NCBI GenBank assembly: GCA_964522015.1
Contig: CAZFST010000039.1
Span: forward strand, 1 to 32,662
Source: QQWI01 sp964522015
GTDB lineage: Bacteria > Bacillota > Clostridia > Peptostreptococcales > Acidaminobacteraceae
Length of the DNA: 32,662 bases
Reading direction: 5' to 3'
Position 1 is the first letter of the stretch. The number at the start of each line of letters is the position of its first letter. Below, piece by piece: positions 15,911 to 23,135 of the stretch. A program made the translations under genes and the position numbers. The notes under the pieces are model-generated. The model was not told the DNA's origin. It ran no database searches and was given only the letters and a program-made list of their open reading frames with translations.

Positions 15911-16092
15911 CAAACTACATTCTCTGGAGAATAATCGATTTCTACCTCAGTAATCTTTTTTTCAAGTAATTCGTCAGGCATAATAGATTCATGAAAAAAG
16001 TACCCCCTACAACCATTGATTTCTGAAAAACCGGTTGCATAATCAATTAACAAATCTTGTATTCCGCTCAATTTTTTCCTCATATTTTCCAT
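15910..16092 (-). CDS. agrD: AgrD-like autoinducing peptide precursor
   Basis: A 60-aa peptide with the three-part AgrD layout: amphipathic basic N-terminus (MRKKLSGIQDLLIDYA), signal region NGCRGYFF with the single Cys28, and an acidic tail with the AgrB recognition pattern MPDELLE (compare VPKEL in staphylococci). Inference: a thiolactone between Cys28 and an aromatic residue four or five positions on (F32 or F33), giving a CRGYF(F) ring. AAGGAG sits 8 nt before the ATG. The start overlaps the end of agrB by 50 bp in another frame, so the two are translationally linked. The agrC start follows after 50 bp. Confidence 0.9.
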   Translation of the reverse strand: MENMRKKLSGIQDLLIDYATGFSEINGCRGYFFHESIMPDELLEKKITEVEIDYSPENVV

Positions 16093-16669
16093 AATTATTT
16101 CTCCTTTTGTTTAATAGTTTGTAGGTGACTGGCAAGATTGATACGCATTCCATGGCAATGCCGTAAAGAATACAGAACTTGATCCAGTAGATTGGTACTG
16201 CAATTGCGATTACGATGAGCAAAGTTGCACAAAGAACTGCTTGCCTTCGCAGACGCTCCCGTATTTTGGGCCCGAGTATTGGGTTTTTCTCAGTGTCACC
16301 AGGGGCATAAAGGGCAAACATAATGATAAAAAAACTACCAAAGAGCGCAATGGGCCAATTTTGAAGTAACCAATAGCGGGATAATACAGGAACGAAAACG
16401 AGGAATATTGTCGAGGATATTAAGCAGTTCACATGATTTTGGGCGTGGACCCCGTGTGCATATTTTCGGCAAGATTTAAAGGCTAAAAAGACGACTGCAA
16501 ATTCCTTAAGACAATTAAAGACTATGGCAAAGGTCATAATAATCATCATTGATACAATATTGCTGAGTAAAACTTCAAGCCCATACAGTAATTTGAGCTT
16601 TGCAATCCTATCCATTTCTCGATTATTCGTGAGCGCGGTTGCTATTCTATTCGCGAGTTTTTTATACAT
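16043..16669 (-). CDS. agrB: AgrB-like signal-peptide endopeptidase
   Basis: A 208-aa integral membrane cysteine protease that trims and cyclises AgrD. The catalytic pair is H75 and C82 in RKYAHGVHAQNHVNC, with the same seven-residue spacing as H77/C84 of S. aureus AgrB. Four to six hydrophobic segments follow or flank it (about 32-62, 83-120, 145-182). Length is normal for the family. The C-terminal tail overlaps the agrD start by 50 bp. It is the second gene of the operon, after a degenerate receiver gene ending 36 nt upstream. Confidence 0.94.
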   Translation of the reverse strand: MYKKLANRIATALTNNREMDRIAKLKLLYGLEVLLSNIVSMMIIMTFAIVFNCLKEFAVVFLAFKSCRKYAHGVHAQNHVNCLISSTIFLVFVPVLSRYWLLQNWPIALFGSFFIIMFALYAPGDTEKNPILGPKIRERLRRQAVLCATLLIVIAIAVPIYWIKFCILYGIAMECVSILPVTYKLLNKRRNNYGKYEEKIERNTRFVN

Positions 16670-16705
16670 GCTCAGCCCTCACTCTAGATGCCATAAAACA
16701 TCGCA

Positions 16706-17116
16706 TCATTTCTTTTCGTTGATGTACTTTAAATTTTCTTCCATTTTATCATAAAAAAGAGCCTCTTCGTGGATTGAGAGATAGTCCACTATTTCCAATT
16801 TATTTTCAAACACCTTTGAATAATTCACCTCCTCAGACGTAAAAAGCAGAATAAAACCGCTGGCATCAAACATTCGAATATACTTTGCGAGCTTGAAACC
16901 ATCGACTTCTGTGGAAAACGTTGCATCGATAATGTAGAGGCGTTTCATCGTGCTTTTATCCAGATATTGAACGAGCATTTCAAGATCATCTGTCACTAGG
17001 GATAGGGAAATGTCAAGGTCGTTTTCTAGTACAATCTGCTTTAGCACATCGACGAGCTCCTGTCGAAAAGGATTTGCTTGCATACACACTACCATTTGTT
17101 TCGTTATGTCCATCAT
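16706..17116 (-). CDS. Stand-alone degenerate receiver-domain protein
   Basis: About 136 aa, clearly homologous to the receiver of the AgrA-like protein: LYIIDATFSTEVDGFKLAKYIRMFDASGF aligns with IYFLDVDL...GFIIF, here shown only by its ends. The phosphoacceptor Asp (about residue 64) is kept. The acidic pocket (E8-D9 in AgrA) has become Met-Gln, and the conserved Lys of FIVKD is lost (YLSIHE). The LytTR domain is absent. It is the first gene of the agr-like operon. Start uncertain: GTG-ATG-ATG in a row with only AAGGT-like ribosome sites. Inference: a phosphorylation-insensitive modulator that dimerises with or sequesters AgrA or docks on AgrC; a decaying duplicate is the alternative. Confidence 0.78.
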   Translation of the reverse strand: MMDITKQMVVCMQANPFRQELVDVLKQIVLENDLDISLSLVTDDLEMLVQYLDKSTMKRLYIIDATFSTEVDGFKLAKYIRMFDASGFILLFTSEEVNYSKVFENKLEIVDYLSIHEEALFYDKMEENLKYINEKK

Positions 17117-17154
17117 CACATTACACCATACCTTACCTTACAGTTTTGCTTCGA

Positions 17155-17202
17155 ACAACTGCAGTTGTCCTGAAGAAACGTTTTATTGTCATTTCTGTAA
17201 TG
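17155..17202 (-). repeat. Second copy of the agr operator repeat, with a palindrome
   Basis: 17164-17202 is an imperfect copy of 17235-17273, 71 bp apart. It also holds two GACAA half-sites 21 bp apart (starting at 17190 and 17169). It runs into the perfect palindrome ACAACTGCAGTTGT at 17155-17168. No convincing -10 follows at the 32-bp position, so it may be an auxiliary site in the leader of the agr transcript. Confidence 0.65.
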
Positions 17203-17273
17203 ATGATAACATATACCCTTGCACTTGGAGTAAGGTTGTCGCAAATAGACGCTTTATTGTCATTTTCGTAATG
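17203..17273 (-). promoter_or_regulatory. agr promoter with LytTR-type operator
   Basis: Minus strand: GACAATAAA at 17261 and GACAACCTT at 17240, 21 bp apart, then -10 TATCAT at 17208-17203, 32 bp after the second half-site: identical geometry to the immunity promoter. A separate TATAAT at 17289-17284 could give basal transcription upstream. Inference: positive autoregulation by the AgrA-like protein, with a start point near 17196. Confidence 0.65.
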
Positions 17274-17302
17274 TTGCATGCTAATTATACCAATTTTAGC
17301 AC

Positions 17303-17327
17303 AAAAAAAATAGACCATAGGTCTATC
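17303..17327 (-). terminator. Intrinsic terminator of the GGDEF gene
   Basis: Minus strand: ATAGACC, loop of 3, GGTCTAT (17326-17310), followed by eight T. It lies just after the diguanylate cyclase stop and insulates the agr operon from it. Confidence 0.88.
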
Positions 17328-17334
17328 TACTTTT

Positions 17335-18510
17335 TTACAATTTAACCGTTACACGGTTTCTCCCAGCATCTTTGGATTCATAAAGTGCTGCGTCTACCAG
17401 AGAAAATTTTTCTTTAAGATGCTCAAACTCATGGCTCTTCACTTCAGTCAAACCAAAGCTACCAGTAACCCCAATGGTTTCATTGCCAATCGTTATTGTT
17501 TCAGATGCAATTGCCACACGCAGCGCCTCTGCTCTTTCAACCAGAGACTCAAAGGTATGGCCCTTCAGCATAAAAATAAACTCCTCACCACCCCATCGCG
17601 CCACAACACCATCAGGTTCAATGCCCCGTTTCATCACTTGCGCAACGTTAATCAGCACATCATCTGCTCGATCATGACCAAAATCATCATTGACTCTTTT
17701 GAAGTAATCTAAGTCCATAATACCCAAAGCAAAACAATCTTGTACATCACAAGTTATGATTAGGTTCAATACTTCCTGATCAAATCGGCGCCTGTTGTAC
17801 AGCCCGGTTAATGAATCATGATGTGCTAAAAAGTCCAACTTCTTGGTCCAGATTTCCAAAAGAACTTCTTTTGAGATTTCACTTTTGGCTTTATAGTAGT
17901 TAAAAATGGACATAACCGTCATAGTCACCGCAAACATAAGGCCATTGATAATATTTGCACTGGCGATGGCCGAATTCTTCTGGAAATACAACACACTGAC
18001 TACAAAAAAAAGAATTGGCATACCGAAAACGATTACTTGCTTGGGTGGCTTACAGTAGTAAAGCATGCTCCCAGCAGCAAACATCGCAATAAACGATACA
18101 ATTTGGTTGTTGATCAACTGATCTAACCCTGTAATGAAGGCCACACCGGATAAAAACAACATGCCAAAAGCACCACTGACCCATGCATACTTGCCAAAAT
18201 TAGCGTTATTCTGTTCCGACTGTGATAATAAAAACCGTTCTGTCAATACCACAATAATTGAAATTATCATTAGAAAAAGGTGCGTACCTAGATAAGCCAT
18301 TGTGAGCTCAAAACGATACCCCGGTTTGGTTAAGTTTGGTAAATCATGAAAAAGTATAAGTAATAGTTCCAAGACAATTGCCGTGTACCCAACGAGTTTT
18401 AGTCGCTTAGCATTGCTCCGTTCAATCCTTAGAACCACTTCATTTTGCTCTTCCAAAGATAAATCCAGCTGCTGCGGTTGTCCCTTTGTCCCGTGATTTC
18501 TTAGATTCAT
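17335..18510 (-). CDS. Membrane-anchored diguanylate cyclase (GGDEF)
   Basis: A 391-aa protein predicted to make cyclic di-GMP from two GTP. About six membrane spans occupy residues 40-205 with no recognisable sensor domain. The cytoplasmic GGDEF domain (about 225-391) has HDSLTGLYNRR at 231-241, metal-binding MDLDYFK with D267, and an active GGEEF at 307-311. The residues five places before the active site are not RxxD, so the product-inhibition I-site is absent. No EAL domain. Monocistronic, ended by a hairpin at 17303-17327. The AAAAGGAG site is far from the ATG, with a small ATGGC/GCCAT hairpin between them that may bring the two together. Confidence 0.92.
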   Translation of the reverse strand: MNLRNHGTKGQPQQLDLSLEEQNEVVLRIERSNAKRLKLVGYTAIVLELLLILFHDLPNLTKPGYRFELTMAYLGTHLFLMIISIIVVLTERFLLSQSEQNNANFGKYAWVSGAFGMLFLSGVAFITGLDQLINNQIVSFIAMFAAGSMLYYCKPPKQVIVFGMPILFFVVSVLYFQKNSAIASANIINGLMFAVTMTVMSIFNYYKAKSEISKEVLLEIWTKKLDFLAHHDSLTGLYNRRRFDQEVLNLIITCDVQDCFALGIMDLDYFKRVNDDFGHDRADDVLINVAQVMKRGIEPDGVVARWGGEEFIFMLKGHTFESLVERAEALRVAIASETITIGNETIGVTGSFGLTEVKSHEFEHLKEKFSLVDAALYESKDAGRNRVTVKL

Positions 18511-18588
18511 TCATATTTTCAATGGCACTGCGCCATGCTCCTTTTATCCCAATATATTAGAAAATGCAAAATTTGTGGTGTCGTATTT

Positions 18589-18631
18589 AGCATGCAGCTA
18601 TGTAAATTTTCAGCATTCAGCTATGTAAATT
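18589..18631. repeat. Tandem 20-bp repeat upstream of the GGDEF gene
   Basis: AGCATGCAGCTATGTAAATT at 18589-18608 recurs at 18612-18631 with one mismatch, 23 bp apart. It lies about 80 bp upstream of the cyclase start and may be a pair of regulator sites. The rest of the gap 18511-18855 holds AAAAAAGGARCACATCT twice (near 18713 and 18737) and the terminator of the next gene. Confidence 0.75.
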
Positions 18632-18735
18632 ACGTTCTTGCATTGCTTTCAACTTTTCATTAAGTATACCCCCTATTCTAACATACAAGCATCACTGTTA
18701 AAACCCTCTCTGAAAAAAGGAACACATCTCATCGC

Positions 18736-18788
18736 TAAAAAAAGGAGCACATCTTAACTTGCGAATTGCAAATTGGGATGTGCTCCTC
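18736..18788 (-). terminator. Hairpin terminator of the 72-aa gene (dispersed repeat family)
   Basis: GGAGCACATC (18744-18753) pairs with GATGTGCTCC (18777-18786); on the minus strand a T-run follows. The centre AACTTGCGAATTGCAAATT resembles hairpins at 24542, 29035 and 32279, so it belongs to the same dispersed family. Confidence 0.82.
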
Positions 18789-18855
18789 TCTCAGAACGGA
18801 CGACATTTTCATGGTTGTGTAAGGAAACTTTACTCTAGTTTTATGTCAAATCCCA

Positions 18856-19074
18856 TTAAACTTCATGCAGCTTCTTTACACAAATATTGATATACGAGTT
18901 TAAACCATCACCTACAAGGGCCAATCTTTTCATCTCTTCAACATGATCTTTCCCTGCACTTTCATATGTGTACAAGAAGCTTTTACCAGTTGATAAATCA
19001 ACCCTAATGAAGTTTTCACCAATTTCATACTGTTTAACAAATGATTCACGTTCAGATTTTTTGCGCATTCTCAT
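18856..19074 (-). CDS. Small conserved-looking protein, KTSC-like
   Basis: A 72-aa soluble protein. I start it at ATG 19074 because GGGAGACGG lies at a proper distance; an upstream in-frame TTG has no such site. A basic N-terminus (MRMRKKSER) is followed by alternating strands (YEIGENFIRVDLSTGKSFLY) and a helix ending in GDGLNSYINICV, a pattern reminiscent of the small KTSC domain, though the match is loose and I give no function. Its start overlaps a 32-codon ORF in another frame that has a much stronger ribosome site. A hairpin terminator follows. Confidence 0.7.
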   Translation of the reverse strand: MRMRKKSERESFVKQYEIGENFIRVDLSTGKSFLYTYESAGKDHVEEMKRLALVGDGLNSYINICVKKLHEV

Positions 19075-19150
19075 AGTTCCGTCTCCCGTTTGCAATCATA
19101 TCCCAATGCATTAGAGCGAGAATAAGTGCTACTGATGTCATCTTCTTCAT
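19052..19150 (-). CDS. Hidden 32-codon peptide divergent from an RNPP-like regulator
   Basis: Seen: AAGGAGGAGAGACA directly before an ATG at 19150, then MKKMTSVALILAL, a basic-plus-hydrophobic start like a signal peptide, a polar C-terminus (NGRRNYENAQKI) and TGA at 19052. It is divergent from the HTH-TPR regulator gene starting at 19252 and overlaps the 72-aa gene by 23 bp. A possible promoter on the minus strand is TTGGTT-17-TACTAT. Regulators of the RNPP class are often paired with short secreted pheromone precursors, so this could be one. The alternative is a leader ORF that couples translation of the 72-aa protein. Confidence 0.5.
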   Translation of the reverse strand: MKKMTSVALILALMHWDMIANGRRNYENAQKI

Positions 19151-19251
19151 TGTCTCTCCTCCTTGAACACTTGCATGCATAGTAGCCATAGGATACAATA
19201 AAACCAATAGACCAAACTGCTAATATATTAGTTGTTCTAAAAGGAGTGATT

Positions 19252-20193
19252 ATGGACTACATAGATTTTGGACTTAAGGCTCGTGATATAAGAAAAAATT
19301 GTGGGTATACTAGGGAAGAAGTCAAAAGGCATACTGGTATCTCCGTTGAAACCCTTCGCAGGCTAGAAGAAGGCATCCCAGAACCACGGCTATCCTCCTT
19401 AAATGCCCTTTCTAATTTGTATAAATACGACCTTGTTGAACTTTTTATCCAAACCCGCACCCACCACAGTTTTTTCTCAGATAGTTTTATGAAAGAAGTC
19501 AATGCTAAGCTTCGAGAAGTTGATTACGAAGGCCTCAGAGTAGTGATTGATCAATTGCTTAACGCACTTATAGAGCCAGATACAGATTCAAAAAAGAATC
19601 CAAGAACCCATCAATATTTAAAGGAATTTTTAGCCGCATTTAAAGCTTTGAAGTTAAAAGACACAAAAGATATTCAAGTCACCATCATCACCCTTGAAAA
19701 TATGCTCCTTGCATTAGGCCGAGATCAATCAACCATTTTGAATGATCCTTACCTTTACCCAATCGAATTTTATTGTGCCATCTATTTAATGGCCCATTAT
19801 AGGCGATGTGAGCAAAATGAAAAGGTGATTTCCCTTGCCTATAAATTAATTGAAACACTTGAACACTACCCCTATTTGAACTGCAAACAAAAGGACCATA
19901 TGGGGGCATTGTATTTACTGATTGCGTATTCAATGCATGCACTTCAACAGCATCAAGAGGTTATAGATCTGGTTGACACCGCCTTTAAATGCGACGCTAT
20001 AACTTTTTCTAACACCCTATATACTGATTTACTCATGCGAAAAGCCATTGCTTATCACCATTTAGGCAAACGAGAGGCCTATGACTACTTTACTGTTGCA
20101 CTACTGAACGCACAGGACAGTAGACGTATTCATTATGAATCGGTCATCAAAGATCAATATCAAATCTCACATCATTTGTTAACACGCCTCTAA
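19252..20193 (+). CDS. HTH-TPR transcriptional regulator (RNPP/Rgg-like)
   Basis: A 313-aa cytoplasmic regulator. An XRE-type helix-turn-helix at about 4-60 (TREEVKRHTGISVETLRRLEEGI) is followed by an all-helical region of TPR-like repeats to the end (for example YLLIAYSMHALQQHQEVIDLVDTAF). This is the layout of PlcR/PrgX/Rgg regulators, which are controlled by imported peptides. I use the ATG at 19252, 5 nt after AAAAGGAG. A 32-codon signal-like peptide ORF is divergent from it. A terminator follows at 20304. Target genes cannot be told from the sequence. Confidence 0.85.
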   Translation: MDYIDFGLKARDIRKNCGYTREEVKRHTGISVETLRRLEEGIPEPRLSSLNALSNLYKYDLVELFIQTRTHHSFFSDSFMKEVNAKLREVDYEGLRVVIDQLLNALIEPDTDSKKNPRTHQYLKEFLAAFKALKLKDTKDIQVTIITLENMLLALGRDQSTILNDPYLYPIEFYCAIYLMAHYRRCEQNEKVISLAYKLIETLEHYPYLNCKQKDHMGALYLLIAYSMHALQQHQEVIDLVDTAFKCDAITFSNTLYTDLLMRKAIAYHHLGKREAYDYFTVALLNAQDSRRIHYESVIKDQYQISHHLLTRL

Positions 20194-20303
20194 TTTCTCT
20201 GGATTACTGGCGTCCTTGCTATTGCTAGGTCAGTATCAAAACCGTAACAACACATGACAATTTAGACGCATAAAAACCTCAAGGGCAGGCAATCGTTTTC
20301 ACA

Positions 20304-20331
20304 AATCAGGAGGATTCTCCTGATTTTTTTT
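20304..20331 (+). terminator. Intrinsic terminator of the HTH-TPR gene
   Basis: AATCAGGAG, loop GATT, CTCCTGATT, followed by seven T. The 320-bp gap 20194-20512 otherwise holds a short CTGTATG/CATACAG inverted repeat near 20343 and the permease promoter. Confidence 0.9.
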
Positions 20332-20449
20332 GCCTAAACTAGCTGTATGAACGCATACAGACTTTATTATTAATTTATGACAATTGTTAAAAGAATGATA
20401 TTTTTTGATAATTGCAACTGTCGGACTATTCCGTAGTTTTTAAGTTCTA

Positions 20450-20478
20450 TTGAGGTTGTGAAATTCCAATGGCATAAT
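20450..20478 (+). promoter_or_regulatory. Promoter of the YjeM-type permease gene
   Basis: TTGAGG at 20450-20455, 17-bp spacer, CATAAT at 20473-20478; start codon 35 bp further at 20513. No operator is obvious. Confidence 0.55.
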
Positions 20479-20512
20479 GGGGACAATTCACAATCATTCA
20501 GGAGGACTTATC

Positions 20513-22057
20513 ATGTCAGCTAAAAAAGCAAGCGGCAAATTAACACTGATATCACTGGTGTTGATGATTTTTACATCGGTATATGGTTTCTCGAATATGC
20601 CCCGTTCTTTTTATAAAATGGGTTATGCCGCGATTCCATGGTACATCTTCGCAGCAATCACTTTCTTCGTTCCTTTTGCATTTATGATGGCTGAGTATGG
20701 TGCTGCCTTCAAAGATGAAAAAGGTGGTATCTACTCGTGGATGGCAAGATCAGTTGGTCCTAAATTTGCATTTATCGGCACATTCATGTGGTATGCTTCA
20801 AATATCATCTGGATGGTCAATGTTGGTACTGGTCTTTGGATCTCCCTTTCAACTGCAGTTTTTGGTAAAGACATGACCAGTTCATGGTCATTATTTGGTC
20901 TTTCATCAACTCAAACCCTTGGTGTCCTGGCAGTAGGTTGGATACTTTTGGTAACGTATGTTGCCTCAAACGGCATTGGCATTATCAAGAAAATTACATC
21001 TGTAGGTGGCTTGGCAGTCAGCTTGCTCAACTTGCTACTATTGGGTGGCGCTCTGATTGTATTTGTCGGTAATGGCTTTGAGTTTGCACAGCCATTAAAC
21101 TCTGCAAGCGACCTCTTTGCTTCTCCAAATGACGGCTACCAAAATACAATCGCTATATTAGGTTTCTTGGTTTATGCTATATTTGCCTTCGGAGGTACTG
21201 AAGTTGCCGGTGGTCTCGTTGATAAAACAGAGAACCCAACTAAAACATTCCCAAAGGGAATTGCCATTGCAGCACTTGTTATTTCAGTGGGTTACGCCCT
21301 GGGCATTCTCTTGATTGGCGTCTTTACCAACTATTCAGATATTCTTATGGCCGACAACGTTACAATGGGTAATGTCACCTATATTATCATGACAAATATG
21401 GGCGTTCAAATTGGTCTGGTCTTTGGTCTTTCTCAAGCAGCGGCACTGACTCTAGGTGCTTGGATGGCCCGCTATGTGGCTGTCTCTATGCTCCTTGCTC
21501 TTTTCGGCGCATTCTTTACCCTGTCTTATGCACCGCTTAAACAATTAATAGAAGGCACACCTGCTGGTTTGTGGCCTGGTAAAATGTCAGTGATCAAAAA
21601 TGACATTCCAAAGACTGCAATGTGGGTTCAAGCCATCATCGTTATCGTTATGATCGTCTTGGTTTCATTCGGTGGCGACTCTGCTAAAGAATTCTTTGAC
21701 AAATTGGTCTTGATGACGAACGTTGCCATGACGCTACCTTATATGTTTATTGCCATTGCATTTATCGGCTTTAAAATGAAAAAAGATATTGTTAAGCCAT
21801 ATGTAGCCTTCAAAAGCCCACTGTTCGGTATGATCATGGGTGGTGTTGTTACATTGGTTGTTGGTTTTGCCAACTTCTTTACAATCATTCAACCTGCCAC
21901 TGAAGGTAGAATGGGAGAAACAGTCTGGAGTATTGCAGGCCCTGTTGTCTTCTCTATCATCGCCTTTACAATGTATGCAGTTTATGAGCGAAATGAAGCA
22001 AAAGCACTGGTCTTATCTAAATCACAAGCTACTGCAACTAAAAATACGAGTGCATAA
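20513..22057 (+). CDS. yjeM: YjeM-type amino-acid permease (APC family)
   Basis: A 514-aa membrane transporter of the glutamate/GABA antiporter branch of the APC family, closely resembling E. coli YjeM as I recall it: MIFTSVYGFSNMPRSFYKMGYAAIPWYI at the N-terminus (first span), then AFMMAEYGAAFKDEKGGIYSWM, FAFGGTEVAGGLVDKTENP and FTLSYAPLKQLIEGTPAGLWP. About twelve spans. I start it at ATG 20513, 7 nt after AGGAGG, not at the upstream in-frame ATG. The substrate of YjeM itself is not well established, so the substrate here is unknown. It is monocistronic, with its own promoter and a strong terminator. Confidence 0.9.
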   Translation: MSAKKASGKLTLISLVLMIFTSVYGFSNMPRSFYKMGYAAIPWYIFAAITFFVPFAFMMAEYGAAFKDEKGGIYSWMARSVGPKFAFIGTFMWYASNIIWMVNVGTGLWISLSTAVFGKDMTSSWSLFGLSSTQTLGVLAVGWILLVTYVASNGIGIIKKITSVGGLAVSLLNLLLLGGALIVFVGNGFEFAQPLNSASDLFASPNDGYQNTIAILGFLVYAIFAFGGTEVAGGLVDKTENPTKTFPKGIAIAALVISVGYALGILLIGVFTNYSDILMADNVTMGNVTYIIMTNMGVQIGLVFGLSQAAALTLGAWMARYVAVSMLLALFGAFFTLSYAPLKQLIEGTPAGLWPGKMSVIKNDIPKTAMWVQAIIVIVMIVLVSFGGDSAKEFFDKLVLMTNVAMTLPYMFIAIAFIGFKMKKDIVKPYVAFKSPLFGMIMGGVVTLVVGFANFFTIIQPATEGRMGETVWSIAGPVVFSIIAFTMYAVYERNEAKALVLSKSQATATKNTSA

Positions 22058-22070
22058 TCCCCCCCCTTGT

Positions 22071-22111
22071 AAAAAACAGCACCATGCCATCTGGCATCGT
22101 GCTGTTTTTTT
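22071..22111. terminator. Bidirectional terminator between permease and exonuclease genes
   Basis: AAAAAACAGCAC pairs with GTGCTGTTTTTT around an inner ATGCCA/TGGCAT stem, giving U-runs in both directions for the convergent genes. Confidence 0.92.
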
Positions 22112-22137
22112 ATGGTTTAATCGCCCTCGGCAATCTT

Positions 22138-22980
22138 TTAGATGATCACATCGCTGTTGAAAACTTCCAACAAAATCGGCGTATGGTCTTGCCTTACACC
22201 TGAGTCTATCATTTCAGACTTAACAACTTTATAGGCAAGTCGATCACTCACTAACCAATAATCAATCCGCCAACCAGAATTGTTGATTTTGCTTGTAATC
22301 ACCCTTTGCGCCCACCACGTATACATATCGGGGACGTCACCATGGATATGTCTAAAGGTATCGGTAAAACCCTTGTTCAAAAGATTAGTAAACCCGACCC
22401 GTTCTTCCACTGTAAAACCTGGAGACCTAAGGTTGCTTTGGGGATTTGCCAAATCAATTTCTTTATGGGCCACATTAAAATCCCCAGTTGCAATCACAGG
22501 CTTTTCTTGGTCTAACTTTTGAAGATACTCAGCATACTTTTGGTCCCAAACTTGCCTGTCTTCCAGTCTATTGAGACCATCTCCTGCATTAGGGGTATAA
22601 ACTTGCGTCAAATAAAAATCTCCAAAATCCAAAGTGATGATTCTACCCTCCGAATCCATGGTACCTGGCGCCTGAATCTCAGGATAAGAAACAATCGGTG
22701 CGTACTTATCCTTATACAAAAACATGGTCCCAGCATACCCTTTTCTAGCGGGTTCCTGAGAGTTCCGTAAGACATAAGCGTATCCCTCAAAAAGCGTTGT
22801 CATCATTTCTATATGCTTACTACTTAAACCCTTAACCGGCAATTTTGTTTCTTGCAAGGCAATCACATCTGCATCTACGGCCTTAATGGTGTCAATCACC
22901 TGTCTAGTCAGCACTGCCCTATTTGAATCGCTTGTCAACGCCGCATTCAGTGAATCTATATTCCATGATATGAATCTCAT
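22138..22980 (-). CDS. xth: Exodeoxyribonuclease III (AP endonuclease)
   Basis: A 280-aa ExoIII/ExoA family enzyme for base-excision repair, cutting at abasic sites and degrading 3' ends. Family motifs in order: MRFISWNIDSLNA at the N-terminus, the metal-binding Glu in LQETKL, QVYTPNAG, TGDFNVAHKEIDLANP, RIDYWLVSDRL and catalytic Asp-His in RQDHTPILLE. I start it at ATG 22980, with GGGAGGA 4-6 nt upstream. It appears monocistronic and converges with the permease gene at the 22071 hairpin. Confidence 0.96.
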   Translation of the reverse strand: MRFISWNIDSLNAALTSDSNRAVLTRQVIDTIKAVDADVIALQETKLPVKGLSSKHIEMMTTLFEGYAYVLRNSQEPARKGYAGTMFLYKDKYAPIVSYPEIQAPGTMDSEGRIITLDFGDFYLTQVYTPNAGDGLNRLEDRQVWDQKYAEYLQKLDQEKPVIATGDFNVAHKEIDLANPQSNLRSPGFTVEERVGFTNLLNKGFTDTFRHIHGDVPDMYTWWAQRVITSKINNSGWRIDYWLVSDRLAYKVVKSEMIDSGVRQDHTPILLEVFNSDVII

Positions 22981-23041
22981 TGGGTCCTCCCAGTTGATCA
23001 AAAGTCGTTTTAAGTGTCTATGTGTTATATCTTATTACACG

Positions 23042-23093
23042 ACAAAAAAATATGCAACACCTCTGCTTAACAGCTTGAGTGTTGCATATTTTT
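23042..23093 (-). terminator. Terminator after the four-span membrane protein gene, copy 1
   Basis: TATGCAACAC (23051-23060) pairs with GTGTTGCATA (23079-23088), with A/T runs on both sides. The equivalent hairpin of copy 2 is at 31604-31652 but has mismatches. Confidence 0.85.
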
Positions 23094-23135
23094 AATTTAC
23101 TGGCTAAATTCAATTAGCATCTAGATTTCCAAATC

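Noticed and set aside
20143..20159. 17-bp identity between the HTH-TPR gene and the remnant at 28983-28999 as proof of recombination
   Set aside because: A single 17-bp match in 32 kb can occur by chance; noted but not counted as evidence.
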